Below are positions 23,401 through 34,735 of a stretch of DNA of 62,000 nt, piece by piece. Position 1 is the stretch's first letter, and every line of letters starts with the position of its first letter. The notes beneath the pieces are model-generated. The model did not search any database and was not told the origin of the DNA. It saw nothing but the letters and a program-made list of their open reading frames with translations. This DNA is from Mesostigma viride (Eukaryota; Streptophyta; Mesostigmatophyceae; Mesostigmatales; Mesostigmataceae), in NCBI GenBank assembly GCA_009746045.1, contig RPFO01000552.1, positions 1-62,000 on the forward strand, given 5' to 3'. The translations under genes and the position numbers were made by a program.

Positions 23401-24621
23401 GCGGGGGCTGGGAGCCGGTGGGAGCCGAGGCGGGAGGGGGGAGGGGGCCGGGACTGCTGGCCGGTTGAGGGGCCGTTGAGCAACACAGGCGCGCGCGTGC
23501 TGAGCGCGCCCGTGAATGGAGTACACCCGCTGGCAGTGAGCTTCCGGGCACCGGTAACAGCTCATGGCCTGCAGATCCGCCGCGCCGAGATCGGGGTGCA
23601 CAGCGCGAAGGTGCTGGCAGAGGAGGTTACGGTTGTGGAACACACCCGCACACGGGGACCCCGTGGGAAGCAGCACGGCACACCGGTGAAGGCCGTCGGC
23701 GGGCGCTGAGTGGCGGGGAGCGGCGCCAGCAAAGGCAGGACGTGGGGCCTGCGGCGTCTCCCCAGCCGGGCCGGCAGGCGCGCGCACCACGACCCGACCA
23801 GCGCCCGGCAGGCCCGCCGGGGCCACGGAGGAGGCAGTGCCCACCGGGGAGACCCCCAGCGGAGGGGGATCGAGAACGCCGGCGCCCCTCCCAGGGGGAC
23901 TCGCCAGCGCGCCCGCGACCACCCCAGGCCCCGGCAACGAGGCCGGGGGCGGCGGCCGAGGGGTCGGGGAGGCAGCTGGCCCCGGGGCCCGGTGGGGACC
24001 CGGCAGGGGACCCAGCGAGACCGGGGGCGGGCCGAGAGGAAGCGCAGTCCCAGGGGGCGGCACAACAGCCCGGCACAACGGGCAGCGCGGCACGGAGTGG
24101 AGCAAGCTGCGCGCGATGCACGCTTGATGGAATGTGTGGCCGCACGCGGGCAGGCGACACAAGCCATCCCCCGGCCGGAAGGGCTCAAGGCAGATGGCAC
24201 AGGAGCCCGACTCGGGGTCGTCCCCCTCCAGAAGGGACCGGACATGAGGGGGGGGCGGGTCCCAGCCGGCCTCCCAGCAACCCGGGAGAGCGGCAATCTG
24301 GGCGCGCGAGAGGATGCCGACCGGTTGGTCAGTCGCGGGGTGCCATTCGTGCGGGATGCCTGCCAACTCCAGGATGTCGTGGAGGAAGGCAGAAACAGGC
24401 GTCCCCGCGGTTAGGGGCTGGGCGCGCCCGGCCGAGTCCACCAAGATGGCCTGGCCGCCCTGAACCGCGATGGGGGCCCCGAACTCCACACGCAGCATGG
24501 CGGCCTGCGCCAGGCTGAGGGAGGTGATGAGAAAGCCCCCACTGGCAACCGGGCCGGGAGGCGGGGCCTTACATATATGCAGGGTAGGCCATATATAACT
24601 GCCGTCAAAGTCAGGGGGCAT
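20477..24621 (-). pseudogene. RING-H2 / zinc-finger reverse transcriptase with R2-type endonuclease
   Basis: The start is the ATG at 24619-24621 (MPPDFDGSY). Near residues 141-183 is a RING-H2 finger (C-x2-C-x15-C-x-H-x2-H-x2-C-x11-C-x2-C), followed by a Pro-rich linker and two C2H2-like fingers near residues 320-385. The reverse transcriptase has KVDCHNAFNS, GTQQGDPLGPLYF and AYLDDIYLLG. The C-terminus has a CGSCGQ...HYLAC zinc site, then HRPDIVVLDF...LIDVSV, the PD-(D/E)XK layout of R2-type endonucleases. Frameshifts occur near 23430, at a G run near 22640 and near 20750. It would copy its RNA into a nicked target; a RING finger could recruit ubiquitin machinery (inference). Ends and target duplication were not found. 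Confidence 0.85.
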
Positions 24622-24626
24622 CAAGT

Positions 24627-25394
24627 TTCGTTTAAGTGGCCAGCCGGAGCGGCTGCTTAGGTTTTAGCGGACAAGTGTTCGAAGCGCGTCATTGGTGAAT
24701 TACTTGGGAACTTGGGTTTCCCCGCGAAACTCCAACCGCACGTTCAGATTTCCAAATCTCAAGTAAAGTTCGGCGCAACTTTCTGAACGGGGGCAGTTGA
24801 CGAGCAGCATTCCTCCGGACGAATGAATTGCGTTCCATACTTGCGCAAAATTTTGAAAGGTAGCTTGCGTGCAGCCCTACTAAAATTTGCGCGGACGTTC
24901 AGATTTCCAAATCTCGGGTAAATTTCGGCGGAACTTTCTGAACGGGGGTAGTTGGCGGGCAGCGTTCCTCCAGACGAATGAAATGCGTTCCATACTAGCG
25001 CAAAATTTTGAAAGGTAGCTTGCGTGCAGCCCTACTAAAATTTGCGCGAAGTGTGGGACTGAAAATTCGTAACGGAAACTTTTTGGTAGTTGCCGTCAAG
25101 TCTTTTGTGCAAACGTGTGGGAGTGAAAATTCGTAACGGAAAATTTTTGGTAGTTGCCGTCACTTCATTTTGCGCGAGTGTTGGGCTGAAAATTCGTAAC
25201 GGAAACTTTTTGGTAGTTGGCGTCACTTCCTTTGGTTCGACTGAAAATTCGCTGAAATTCGCTGAATTCGTACCGTAGCCTAATTTTTAGTACCTCGAAG
25301 TGACGGGGCACCTAAAAATTTGCCCACAAGTACACTTGGCAGCGCGCTCACTGGGAAAAATTGTACAGCCGCTCCGGCGGGCCACTTGAACGAA
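24627..25394. mobile_element. Small inverted-repeat element with internal tandem repeats
   Basis: A 29-bp inverted repeat, TTCGTTTAAGTGGCCAGCCG... at 24627-24655, matches the complement of 25366-25394 with about two differences. Inside are two about 158-bp direct repeats (from about 24733 and 24893; GTTCAGATTTCCAAATCTC) and three shorter units of about 65 bp (GAAAATTCGTAACGGAAA) at 25055-25235. No long coding frame is convincing. It could be a MITE or foldback element; no clear target duplication is seen. It abuts the start codon of the reverse-transcriptase gene within 6 bp. Confidence 0.65.
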
Positions 25395-26145
25395 TTGTAA
25401 TGTCAAGACGCGCGTTTTCATTTTTGGTAGAATGTACATTTTGAATTATGTTATAAGACCTAGACACCTACCACTTCAGGGATGGTGAAGAATTAGTTGG
25501 TGAATAGTTTGAGCCATTGGGGTCAATGGTTGGATGGGTATGCCAGTAGTTGCACCCTGTACCCCCAGCAGCCCATAAACCGGCCGAAACTGTCATTTTT
25601 ACATAATGCATCATTTCTCATGGTTGCCACCATTATTGTGAGTCCAATGACTCAATTACTTGCATACACATAATGCATGAGTATCCCTGACAGTTTGGAC
25701 TGAATGTTTGCAATAAAAGTCTTTATTATGCCGGCAAAGACATGCGTAATTACGAGTGGGTGCTGGCACACGCTGGGACACAAGGGTATATCCCCACCCT
25801 ATTTATTATTCCCCCAAGCTCAAAATGATTGCAGTTGCAACCAAGGTGGCCATGTAAACTAAACTGGCTAGAGTAATGCAAACACTGCATGCTTGACTGC
25901 CATTTACAAGCACTAGTGGGGCTGTCAGCTATCAAGCTACACGTGAGCCACACCACCATGCACATGACACCACATGCTATTCCATACAGCAATCAGATCA
26001 TCATGCACTACCAAACAGGGCACACATGCAAAACTGAAAAAAGCAACACACAAGCATGTCAAGAAGAGGAGCCACTAGTGTGCAAACTGCCTATGGTGTG
26101 CGATAAAATATAGCATGACCTGCTGGCCTATGGGGAGGTAGGCTT
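25395..26145. other. piggyBac 3' untranslated stretch
   Basis: This 750-bp stretch lies downstream of the minus-strand piggyBac gene. It is AT-richer, with two ATAATGCAT copies (25603 and 25669), and I see no gene in it. Confidence 0.5.
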
Positions 26146-28620
26146 CTACTTCTTCTTCTTGTTCTTGTTCTTGTTCTTGTTGATGGGGCAGTGGGCCTTC
26201 AGCCAGGCCTTCCTAGCATTCCCTTGCAGGGTGGAACCAGGCGTTGCCCCTGCGCGGGTCTGCCTCGTCGCCAACCACTCCTTCCCCCTCACGCCCTTCT
26301 GGGTGAGTGGCTTGGAGTGCCTGGGGTCAGGTGCTGGCTCCCCCTCGATCTCGTCCATCCCTGGCACTCGGCCTGAGTGGAAAATCTGGAAGCAGGGGTA
26401 CTCCACGCTGCTGCACAGGGCAATGTCACACTCTGGGCACCACGAGCTTGTGCGCTTGCGATCGCCGGTGGTGGTTGTGGCAGCGCAGACCGCGCAGTCG
26501 GCCTCGACCGCGAATGGAATGCGCTGGGCCTGGTGGTTGCCATCAAACCGTCCCTCCCTGAGTGGGATGAGGGTGAGCTGCCTCACAGGGGCAGGCGCGC
26601 CTGGCCACTTGTTGCTGCCCAGCTGATCTGCCAGCATTGACAGGAAGGTGTAGTGGCTCATGCAGGACTGCGAACGGTTGACGAAGGTCATCAGCAGGTA
26701 TGCATTGGTGATGGCATTCACCAGGTGGGCCCCAAAGGCCCTGTGCCACCACACCTTGCTCACCAGGGCCTTGCCCACGTCGTATTCGGCAGCCAGCTGG
26801 TCAAACAGGTCGACTGCTTTGTAGCATGACCAGTAGTTGGGGACGGCTGACGGTGCTGGGACGTTCACCCTGGCATTGCCACGCCCGCCATGGCGGTCCA
26901 CCATGATCTCCTGCAGGCCATACCCCTTCTGCAGCAGGTACACGAGCTTGCGGTCCATCCACACAAGCGCCTGCAGCCCCGTCTCCTCGTGCACTGCCCA
27001 CGCGTAGAAGCCCTGCTTCAGTGCCTTGCCCTTGGGGATGAGCATCTTGAGCTCAGCCCCGAGGGGATGCCCCTGCGGTTGGGCACAACCGTGCCGACCA
27101 CGTTGTGGCCCTGCTCATGCAGCCACTCCACGGCTGGCCGGCTGGTGTACCACCTGTCCATGGCCACGTCCATGGAGTGGGGCAGGGTCTCCCCAAGGAG
27201 CTGCACGACCTTGAGCGTGTGCTGCTCCTCCGGCAGCTTGTCGTAGGTGTGGTAGTGCCACAGGTAGCCGCTGGGGTGGCCACACGCAGAGTACCCCAGG
27301 ATGTGGAAGGGGGCTGGCTTCAGTGGGTTGAAGCAGCGAATCATGCAGTATTTGTGGCCGGTGCCCACACAGCGCTCGTCGATGGCGCACTTCCCCCGAG
27401 CGTGCAGTACTTCTTGTACGCCTTGTTGAGGTGGATCTCGAGCCACTCGAACTGGTAGAGGCGGTACTCGCGGGAGTCGGTGTTGGCTGGCTTGAAGGCA
27501 CTGTCCCTGAAGTGCAGGAAGCGTGTGATCTGCTGGAAACGCTTGAATGGCATGGCGTGCTGAAGGCCCGGGGCTGTGGCCATGCCCACCTTGCGGTCAA
27601 CGAAGTAGAGCTGTGCGTTAGGCAGGCGCCCAAGGCCCATGGTAACCAGGATGCCCAACCACTTGGCCAGCTCATGGATAGTCAATGGCGTCCACTCACG
27701 TGCCCCGGGTGGCAGATTGGCAAGCTTCATGTTGGCATACCTGTTGGTCTCCTCCACAATAGGGCCCAGCACATCATCTCGTGTCCACAGCAGAGCAAAA
27801 ATGTCGACAGGGCTCTCCTGGTACTTTGTCTGGTTGCCGCCAGGCAGCTTGGCCTGCTCAGGAAGAGGCATGGCAACGTCGACGGCAATGTTGGTCGACA
27901 GAGACTGCACGTGGTAGTCGGGTGCTCCCACCCCCAAAACCCACCCTCGTGCAGGATTCGAGGCACTTCCCTCATCAGCAGGCTCATCGTCGCTTAGCAC
28001 CGGATCTCCCACATCCTGCTCAGGCATGTCCTCCTCGCCATCGCCCTGCCTTTGCAGATGTTCCTCCTCTTCCGGGTCAGATTCCGCATCCCGCGCGCCC
28101 AGCGATTTCTTGCCTTTCTTTCTGCCCCCGTCGATCCTCTGGCGCCGGGAGCCGGTATATTGGCAGCTTTCTTGGCTCGTGAACGCTTGCGCTTCTTCAC
28201 CGGGGACTCCTCGATGTCCTCATCCTCATCCTCGCCGGCATCCTCCTCCTCCTCCTCGTATTCCTCCTCAGACCCAGCGTCCGACTGCTCCACCTCCTCC
28301 GCCTCAGGGGTCGCCTCCCGCGCCTCTGCCGGGCCAGGACTTTCATCAGCACCATCCCCCACATCGTCAGCAGCCACCAGGTACTCAAAAACCTGGTCCT
28401 TCGTGAGTGGGAGTGGCCTTTTATCGCCATCAAACAAGCAAAATGCCTGCGATTTGTCTCGTGTCACCCGCGTTACTGTCCCTGGTATTTTCACATTCGC
28501 ATAATTTTCACCATATTTATCCTCTGCCCAGTCAGCCCCGAACAGGACCGCAGGAACGCTAACTCTAAGGCCCCTAACGAGCCGCCCTGAGGCTGCCATT
28601 GTCGTGGGCGCGGCCGCCAT
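26146..28620 (-). pseudogene. piggyBac transposase (DDE_Tnp_1_7), frameshifted
   Basis: I choose the ATG at 28620 (MAAAPTTMAAS). The N-terminus has a VPAVLFGADW...GTVTRVTRDK segment, an acidic tract and a basic nuclear-localisation-like cluster (VKKRKRSRAKKAA). The catalytic region shows the three Asp sites: AIDERCVGTG, AMDRWYTSRPA and KAVDLFDQL. A C-terminal cysteine-rich domain (CAVCAA...WCPECDIALC...CFQIFHS) reads the terminal repeats in known family members. The protein ends in an Asn-Lys/Lys tract. It cuts and pastes at TTAA. Frame breaks near 28010, 27400 and 27060 split it into four parts, so it is likely inactive unless these are sequence errors. Confidence 0.92.
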
Positions 28621-29046
28621 GCACGGGCTGTCACACAATAAAATCACGTGCGAACGTGAATTTTGCGGCGTACGTCGGTACCGACTGCACCCAAAAGTAC
28701 CCAAAAAACCCTGTACCCCCCCACCTTTGACGGTCCAGGACATGGGTCAAACTTTGTCAAAAGTATGCAAACCCTAGTACTGTGCTGTGAAGAAACTTAT
28801 AAACTTTCGATCTTCTCAGCTAAACTTTTCCTAATTCTCAATAGATTTCGCGGCATCTGGTCCCCCGAGAAGGGGCCGATGCATCGGCTGGATCTCGATT
28901 TTTGGCGGAAAATCGGCAGCAAGACCATTTAGGGGTTAAAGGTGAGAAGGAGTGGGGGCGCCCCTGCCTTACCCCGCGCGCGGGGAAGGCGGTGGGCAAC
29001 CAGGTCGATCTCACCAGTAAGGCCCATGCGATCAAGGATTTCTTTC

Positions 29047-29868
29047 TCAAAAGCACGCGCAAGCTTCTCGGAATTCATCACCTTCCTCCATCTTGAGGTT
29101 CTTGACAATGACGTTTAGGCTGCGCTTGGCGAGCTCGGCCTCCTCGCGGAGGTCAAGCGTCTGCCGTTGGAGCTGGGCTGCGACGGCGGTGGTGGTGGAG
29201 GTGGTGTGTTGCTTAAGCATGTCCGCCCAGGTGGTGATGGGAGGAGCATCGCCGACCAGGCCAGCCGGGGCTGGCTTGGCGGCAATGTCCTTCACCGCCT
29301 GAGCGGTGAGGCCTGCGGTGTTCTGCAGAACCTCGATAGCGATGGCGTTATCCTTAAGACGCTGGTCGATGTCGCGGAGCTGGGCGGTGATGGAGTCGGT
29401 GGAGGCGGAGGGGGGGGGTGGAGGCGAGGAGGGCGGCGGTGGCGGTGGGGATGGTGGGGAGCTCAGCAGCCAGCGTGCGCACATTGGCAGCAATGGGCGA
29501 CACGTGCTGGTAGAAGGCGTCGTGGAGGTGGCGGAGGAAGGTGGATTCGGTAACGGGGCAGGGTTGCAAAAGGTCGTCGGCCGAGCGCTTAGTGATGGTA
29601 AAGAGAGCTGCGAGCTGAAGGCGGGGGCGAGGCCAGCCGGCCATATTGGCCGAGGTAGGGGCGTCAGCTGGGCGGTTGGAAAACCGGCCGTCAGCTCCGT
29701 TGCGGAAAAGGGTTCTGGAATGGAACTGCTCGCACAGGGCCAGCAGTGAGGCGTGGGACCCGTAAAACACGAGCTCCAGTAACTTGGAGCATGGCATTTC
29801 GAAAAAGGCAAGCCTGTTGATGTCGAAGGTGGCAAAAAGCCGATCAACGTCAAAATCTGTGCAAACAT
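29047..29868 (-). pseudogene. LINE ORF1 5' half, broken
   Basis: The frame ending at 29354 and the one ending at 29047 together match residues about 95-350 of the intact ORF1 at 39207-40610. Shared stretches include SHASLLALC, ITAQLRDIDQRLKDNAIAI and TTWADMLKQHTTSTT. A frameshift lies in the Pro-rich codon run at about 29410-29425. The 3' half is across the piggyBac at 19930-20180. Confidence 0.8.
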
Positions 29869-29874
29869 TCCTAC

Positions 29875-30363
29875 CGGTCTAATCTATCTACATGGGCTAC
29901 ATACTACATCTATCTAGCAGCATTCTAACTACAACATCTATCTAGGCAGCCGCACGCTGCCCTAGGGGGAGCTATCTGGCGTGCCTCCCGCGGGATTGCA
30001 CACGCGGGCGCTTCCCCACTGGGGGGGGCTCGTTGTCCTCTATGACCTGGGCCCACTTGGCCTTGTCCATCATCTTCTTCCAAATCACGGAGAGGCCTAG
30101 GCCCCCCATGTCCTCTACTAGCTGTTCTTTGAAGGTGCGGGCCTTGCGGCGTCTAACATCACTGGGCCCAGCCCACGTCAGGAGGTGCCGGCCAGGCTGG
30201 GCTGGTCGCAGTCCTGCGGGGGGGCCACGTGAGGTGTCTACCTGGTTGGTGCGAGCTAGGTGCCCTACTAGCTGCAGGCGGCGTTGCTTAATGGTGCTGG
30301 TGATATAGGGCATGCCCTGGTACAGGTCCTCGTTGCGGACATGAGCAGCATATCCTACTCTCA
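29875..30363 (-). mobile_element. 5'-truncated LINE, ORF2 C-terminus
   Basis: Minus-strand frame 30364-29972 encodes VRNEDLYQGMPYITSTI...LQLVGHLARTNQVDT...GLSVIWKKMMDKAKW, clearly homologous to the ORF2 end at 51260-51600 (NEDLYADLPYVSHII, GLAGHLARTDQVDT, GLSVIWRQMVRKDRW). About 100 bp of 3' sequence with TAGATAGAT follows to about 29875. Reverse transcriptase and endonuclease are absent because of 5' truncation. Confidence 0.85.
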
Positions 30364-31160
30364 AAAAACCTCCCCCCTAAGCGGAGGCGTTTTGATGAGT
30401 AGGGTAGTTAGGACTTTTCTAGACTAGCTAGATTAGAGTTAGGTTAGTTCGATTACGCGGCTCCTTCCACCCCACCCATCCATCAAGGAATATGTGCTAC
30501 ATGATCTCCCAACGGAGGTATGTTATAATTTAATAGCTTGCATTGATCAAATTACACGTGTCTATTAATTAATTAATTAATTGATCAAATTGAGTTGGCC
30601 ACAGATTAAGTGTGCACAAGGGTCCACCTATTAAAAAAAAACAATCATATATTCTATATCTATTTTGCCCTATCAGATTTTAATTTGATTTTGCCCTAGC
30701 TCTACCCCAGGGGTCTTCTCTAGCTAGCATGCTTCGATCCGGCGTTTGCAAACACGCCGGCCCTTCCCAACTGGAGTCGGTAGTCCTACATGACCTGAGC
30801 CCACTATTATTTAATTAATTAGGAACATCACTCCGTTGGGAGTAAATGTCGCACATATCCCTGAGCAAGATCGAGAATTAATTAAAAACCATATCCCCCT
30901 TCTCAAGGAAAAAATTAAATTAAATTAAATTGGAACACATCTCCATTGGGAGCACATGTAGCACATATCCCTGACAAGAGGCATTAATAAATTATTAATT
31001 AGGAACACGACTACGTTGGGAGTACATTTGGCTCATAGCCTGAGAAGGGGCATATGGTTGTCTCCTTGATTTGGCCTTTTAATACATTCTGGGCTACTTG
31101 AATCCTGCAAGGGTAGGATGTAAACTACACCTGCTCTAGGTGCACCAAGGGCACCGGCAC
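30364..31160 (+). mobile_element. Nested LINE 3' ends
   Basis: A plus-strand LINE end (codons KPPP... then TGATGAGTAG) starts at 30364. Its 3' UTR resembles 18586-18722, with the terminal module at 30490-30523. Three reverse-oriented modules follow at 30824-30857, 30933-30968 and 31003-31038, each preceded by TTAA- or TTAAA-type tracts. They are fragments of separate insertions. No gene is present. Confidence 0.65.
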
Positions 31161-31468
31161 CACCATGATGTCTCAGAGCTCAATTAGTCCAAATTTAGCT
31201 TAAGTGGACGTCTGTATAAAGTGTGTAAAAGTACCTACCATTCTAAACAGCAGCCTAGTGGATGGCTACAAATTGGCAATCGAAGCGCTGGCTAACCCGA
31301 TTTCTCATATTCTCTTCCCCGTGGCTCCCAACAGCCCGTGTGTGCATGCCACTACAATATGGCAGCCGCCGAGCCCAAACATGCTTTCTCAACCCTTAGT
31401 TTCATAGGGAGGCAAGGAGGACTAACATGACCATGCGCACGACACGCAAGCACTCACTTTGTTAGCCA
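31161..31468. other. No feature seen
   Basis: Unique-looking sequence. There is no supported gene. Confidence 0.4.
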
Positions 31469-32165
31469 ATCATCCATCCATGCATCCATGCATCCATGCA
31501 TCCATGCATCCATGCATCCATGCATCCATGCATCCATGCATCCATGCATCCATGCATCCATGCATCCATGCATCCATGCATCCATCCATCCATCCATCCA
31601 TCCATCCATCCATCCATCCATCCATCCATCCATCCATCCATCCATCCATCCATCCATCCATGCATCCATCCATCCATGCATCCATGCATCCATCCATCCA
31701 TGCATCCATCCATGCATCCATCCATGCATCCATCCATGCATCCATCCATGCATCCATCCATGCATCCATCCATGCATCCATCCATGCATCCATCCATGCA
31801 TCCATCCATGCATCCATCCATGCATCCATCCATGCATCCATCCATGCATCCATCCATGCATCCATCCATGCATCCATCCATGCATCCATCCATGCATCCA
31901 TCCATGCATCCATCCATGCATCCATCCATGCATCCATCCATCCATGCATCCATCCATGCATGCATGCATGCATGCATCCATCCATCCATCCATCCATCCA
32001 TCCATGCATCCATCCATGCATCCATCCATGCATCCATCCATGCATCCATCCATGCATCCATCCATGCATCCATCCATCCATCCATCCATCCATCCATCCA
32101 TCCATCCATCCATCCATCCATCCATCCATCCATCCATCCATCCATCCATCCATCCATCCATCCAC
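31469..32165. repeat. CATC/CATG satellite with higher-order units
   Basis: There are about 700 bp of 4-bp CATC units with regularly placed CATG variants. Sub-blocks are CATGCATC (8 bp), CCATCCATGCAT (12 bp, about 20 copies) and pure (CATC)n. All six frames stay open, giving meaningless Met-His-Pro-Ser/Cys-Ile or Trp-Met-Asp/His-Gly proteins. It is not a gene. Confidence 0.95.
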
Positions 32166-34735
32166 TCATCAAGCACACGTATATTGCGTCACATGGGTGG
32201 CAATAAAACAACCTTCAACCCCTATACACTGATTGGGAGGGCATCCAACCTTGTCTCACTGCCTCAAGTGGTCGGCCGACAACAATTTCTCTGCATCATG
32301 GCGATACATAACTGCGAGTGCTAAATGATTCTTGGCTTCAATGTGGCGGAAAATCAATGTGCTGCCCCTCACAGTTTAGTCCATTAGCCCTTGCCTAGTT
32401 CGTTGCAACACTTATTACACGCTGTCAACACAACAAGACACAGTACATGTCCCATTGGGGAGCCACGGAGTGATGGCATTGCTGCAGTAAATGCCAAAGT
32501 GAATGCTAAATACATGGACCCCTAGTGTAGGAATAATTAATTGGTACTCTTGTGCACATGCATGGCTGCCAAAATGAATTAACACACGCAGATGGATGCT
32601 TGTTTACAGAAGTTATACTTTGAATACGTCGTCGTGTAAACCAACGCTCTTCGCCCTAGGCTACATCGTCCACATTAAGCGCATGTATATGAGTATGAAT
32701 ATGCTACGTGTGCTGTTGCTTCAAACTTGTTCCTATACACAATCACACTGTAACAAAAACTGGCGTTCATCCAATACAGAAAACGCCCGCCACAAATTCC
32801 AAGCAGGATCTGAACGTAGACTTGGCCGTGATGCTGACCATTTCAAGCAACTATGAATTACTGGCAAGCAATGGCGACCGTAATGTCAATCACCAGCACG
32901 CAGCACCTGCTATAAGAAAAAATCCAGCAACTACTAGCAAAAGTCAGGTGGGTGACAGGTGCGTGGGGTATGCAGCCAAGATCAAGCAGTGGAAAACATG
33001 GGCACAGTAGTGCTTCCCATCCCACGAACAGCCAAAGTCTCCCTAAAAAATGTGTTCTTGATGCACGTTTGATGCACGGGAGCTAATCCAAAGATGTTCC
33101 CCAAGGAAATACAGGGAGAGCCTGTGGGGAAAACAGGGGGGAAGCTGCATTGCGGATAATGACCCACTGTATATGCTCCCGACCCGTTGCCGACCGAAAG
33201 CAAATGGTAAGAAACTACCTGGACGGTAATGATGTAATGGAAAGACGTAAGAAGCTTTCCCGAACCGACGGAAGGACGACAAAGCGCAGCGTGTAAGGCA
33301 GAGGCAGTTGCGTGTTGCTGAAAATGACGTGACCAAAACGGTTGCCGATCATGAAAAACCGGACCTCCATCCCGTTGCTGACGGAAACACAGTGTAGAGA
33401 CGCGGCCTGGCTTGGAAGCAGGACAGTCGATGGAAAAACGTTAGACGAACTTCCCAACCGAAGTACTTACAAAAAAATGCAGCGGTAGAGACTGCAGCCT
33501 GCCTGCAGTGCAGGAACGCCAACCAGAAGCGAAGGGTTCCTGCGAAATAGAAGGAGACAGGCCGGAATGCAGAGGGTAAAGTATTCCTTGGATGACGTTA
33601 CGACTCGAAGTGGGTAAAAAATGGAAGTGGCCGACTGAAAAGTCGCTGGCATTTCTGCCCTGGATGGAAACGTTGGGTAAGTAAATCGACCCGTTAGCAA
33701 TAAAATGGGAAGAGCGCCCAGACGAAACAACCGCAGCTTACCCAAGCGAGATGAACTCTTTCTTGACAGTCGTCCATGCCAACGTCGGCCAGCCCAGGCC
33801 AGGTAGCTGCCGCAGCCATGCCGCACCAGAATTTGAATTTTGTGCCTGGCAACGTTCCTAAAATGCAGGAATGGCTGGGCCGACGGCCGACGCGTGGCCC
33901 GTGGCCCATGGCCCGTCGCCCGTGTTTTTACGTGCCTGCGCCTGGCCTGCCTTAACGTTGTTACGCCCGAGCGCCGCGCCCAGCCTTGCGCACTCCCAGC
34001 CTCGACACTCGCGCACTCCCCAGCGTTGCGCACGCCAGCCTTGCGCACGCTGCGCCGCGCCCAGCCTTGCGCATCGTCTGTTCGGAACAGTGTCTGTTGT
34101 TTACAAAAACTCTTATCTCCGGTGAGTTAAAACCACAGGTTATTTTTCACCGTTGGATGAAAAACGTCCCTCAATCTCACCGTCCATTGTTTCCCACCAC
34201 TTTAAACTCCGCGAAGTTATAAATCCCATATAAATCCCATAAAGACTGGCCCTTAGGCGGCCATTGAAGCATATCTTTTTTTCAATGTGATTCTCGCCCG
34301 GCGAAGTTTACAAACGGCAAAAAACTCGTTATGTTTTCCCGCGAGCCTTCCTCGCCCGAGTCCCTTGTTGAGCCGGAACTCTCTGATCGGATACGAATGC
34401 TGTACAGTAGTCTGATCTAAACTTCAATAATGTTCCGGTGAAATGGGTGTTAGTTTATTTCCATATAACAGTTAAGGTGACCCAGGTATGCCAAAAAACT
34501 TCAATAATGTCATTATATGAGAGCATTAACAGTACGGTAGTAGGATTCGAGCGAGCGCATAAGATAAACAAGATTCGATTTGACGTCATGGTTTAATTTT
34601 TTTTTTCAGCTTGCTAGGACGTTGTGGCGTTTTTTGACGTCCCAAGGCGAATAGCAAAGTCGAGGCTGCACGAAGGTGCATTTACAAGCACCCAGTGAAG
34701 CACCAGCCTACGTGTGGCGTTTCTCTCTACGGATA
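32166..34735. other. Intergenic region upstream of the translocator gene
   Basis: No open frame shows a known domain. A strong acceptor-like T9 tract ending CAG at 34607-34609 suggests an upstream noncoding or coding exon of the next gene. The section 33940-34080 is GC-rich, with CTTGCGCACGC-like repeats. Nothing else is recognised. Confidence 0.45.

Larger units (their letters stand above)
20185..28935 (-). mobile_element. piggyBac transposon with nested insertions
   Basis: The terminal inverted repeats are CCCCTAAATGGTCT at 20185 and its complement ending at 28935, flanked by TTAA at 20181-20184 and 28936-28939. Further inside both ends carry CTGCCGAT and a GATCCAGCCGAT/ATCGGC palindrome. 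TTAA duplication with C-rich CCCTA-like ends is diagnostic of piggyBac, and the matching transposase lies inside (26146-28620). The 8.75-kb length is inflated by a reverse-transcriptase gene (20477-24621) and an inverted-repeat element (24627-25394). The empty site is confirmed by the intact ORF1 sequence at 39460-39475. Confidence 0.93.
19486..29868 (-). mobile_element. ORF1-only LINE copy, split by piggyBac
   Basis: The element parts are 28936-29868 (5' part) and 19486-20184 (3' part). Together they match 38765-40300 of the intact copy. The breakpoint falls at the same place in both, where the intact copy reads CTTTAAGAGCCCAGCGG. The minus-strand reading is N-terminal (…SHASLLALCEQ…), coiled coil (SITAQLRDIDQRLKDNAIAI) and RNA-binding region, then on the other side TYLQLRQTKAGQPVY. 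The 3' end has the module at 19510-19544 and a (TTCAA)n tail at 19486-19508. It is 5' truncated near 29868 and frameshifted. No ORF2 follows ORF1. Confidence 0.85.

Noticed and set aside
23710-24518. Plus-strand frames of 230-260 codons
   Set aside because: Arg/Gly/Pro-rich antisense of the RING and Pro-rich linker.
24730-25240. Regular repeats resembling a CRISPR array
   Set aside because: Repeats are long, contiguous and imperfect with no unique spacers, in a eukaryotic element; these are tandem repeats.
31469-32165. Telomere-like array
   Set aside because: CATC/CATG does not match known telomere units and unique sequence continues on both sides.
31454-32324. Long open frames of 230-280 codons in all six frames
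   Set aside because: They come from the CATC satellite; a 4-bp repeat without stops is open in every frame and encodes no plausible protein.
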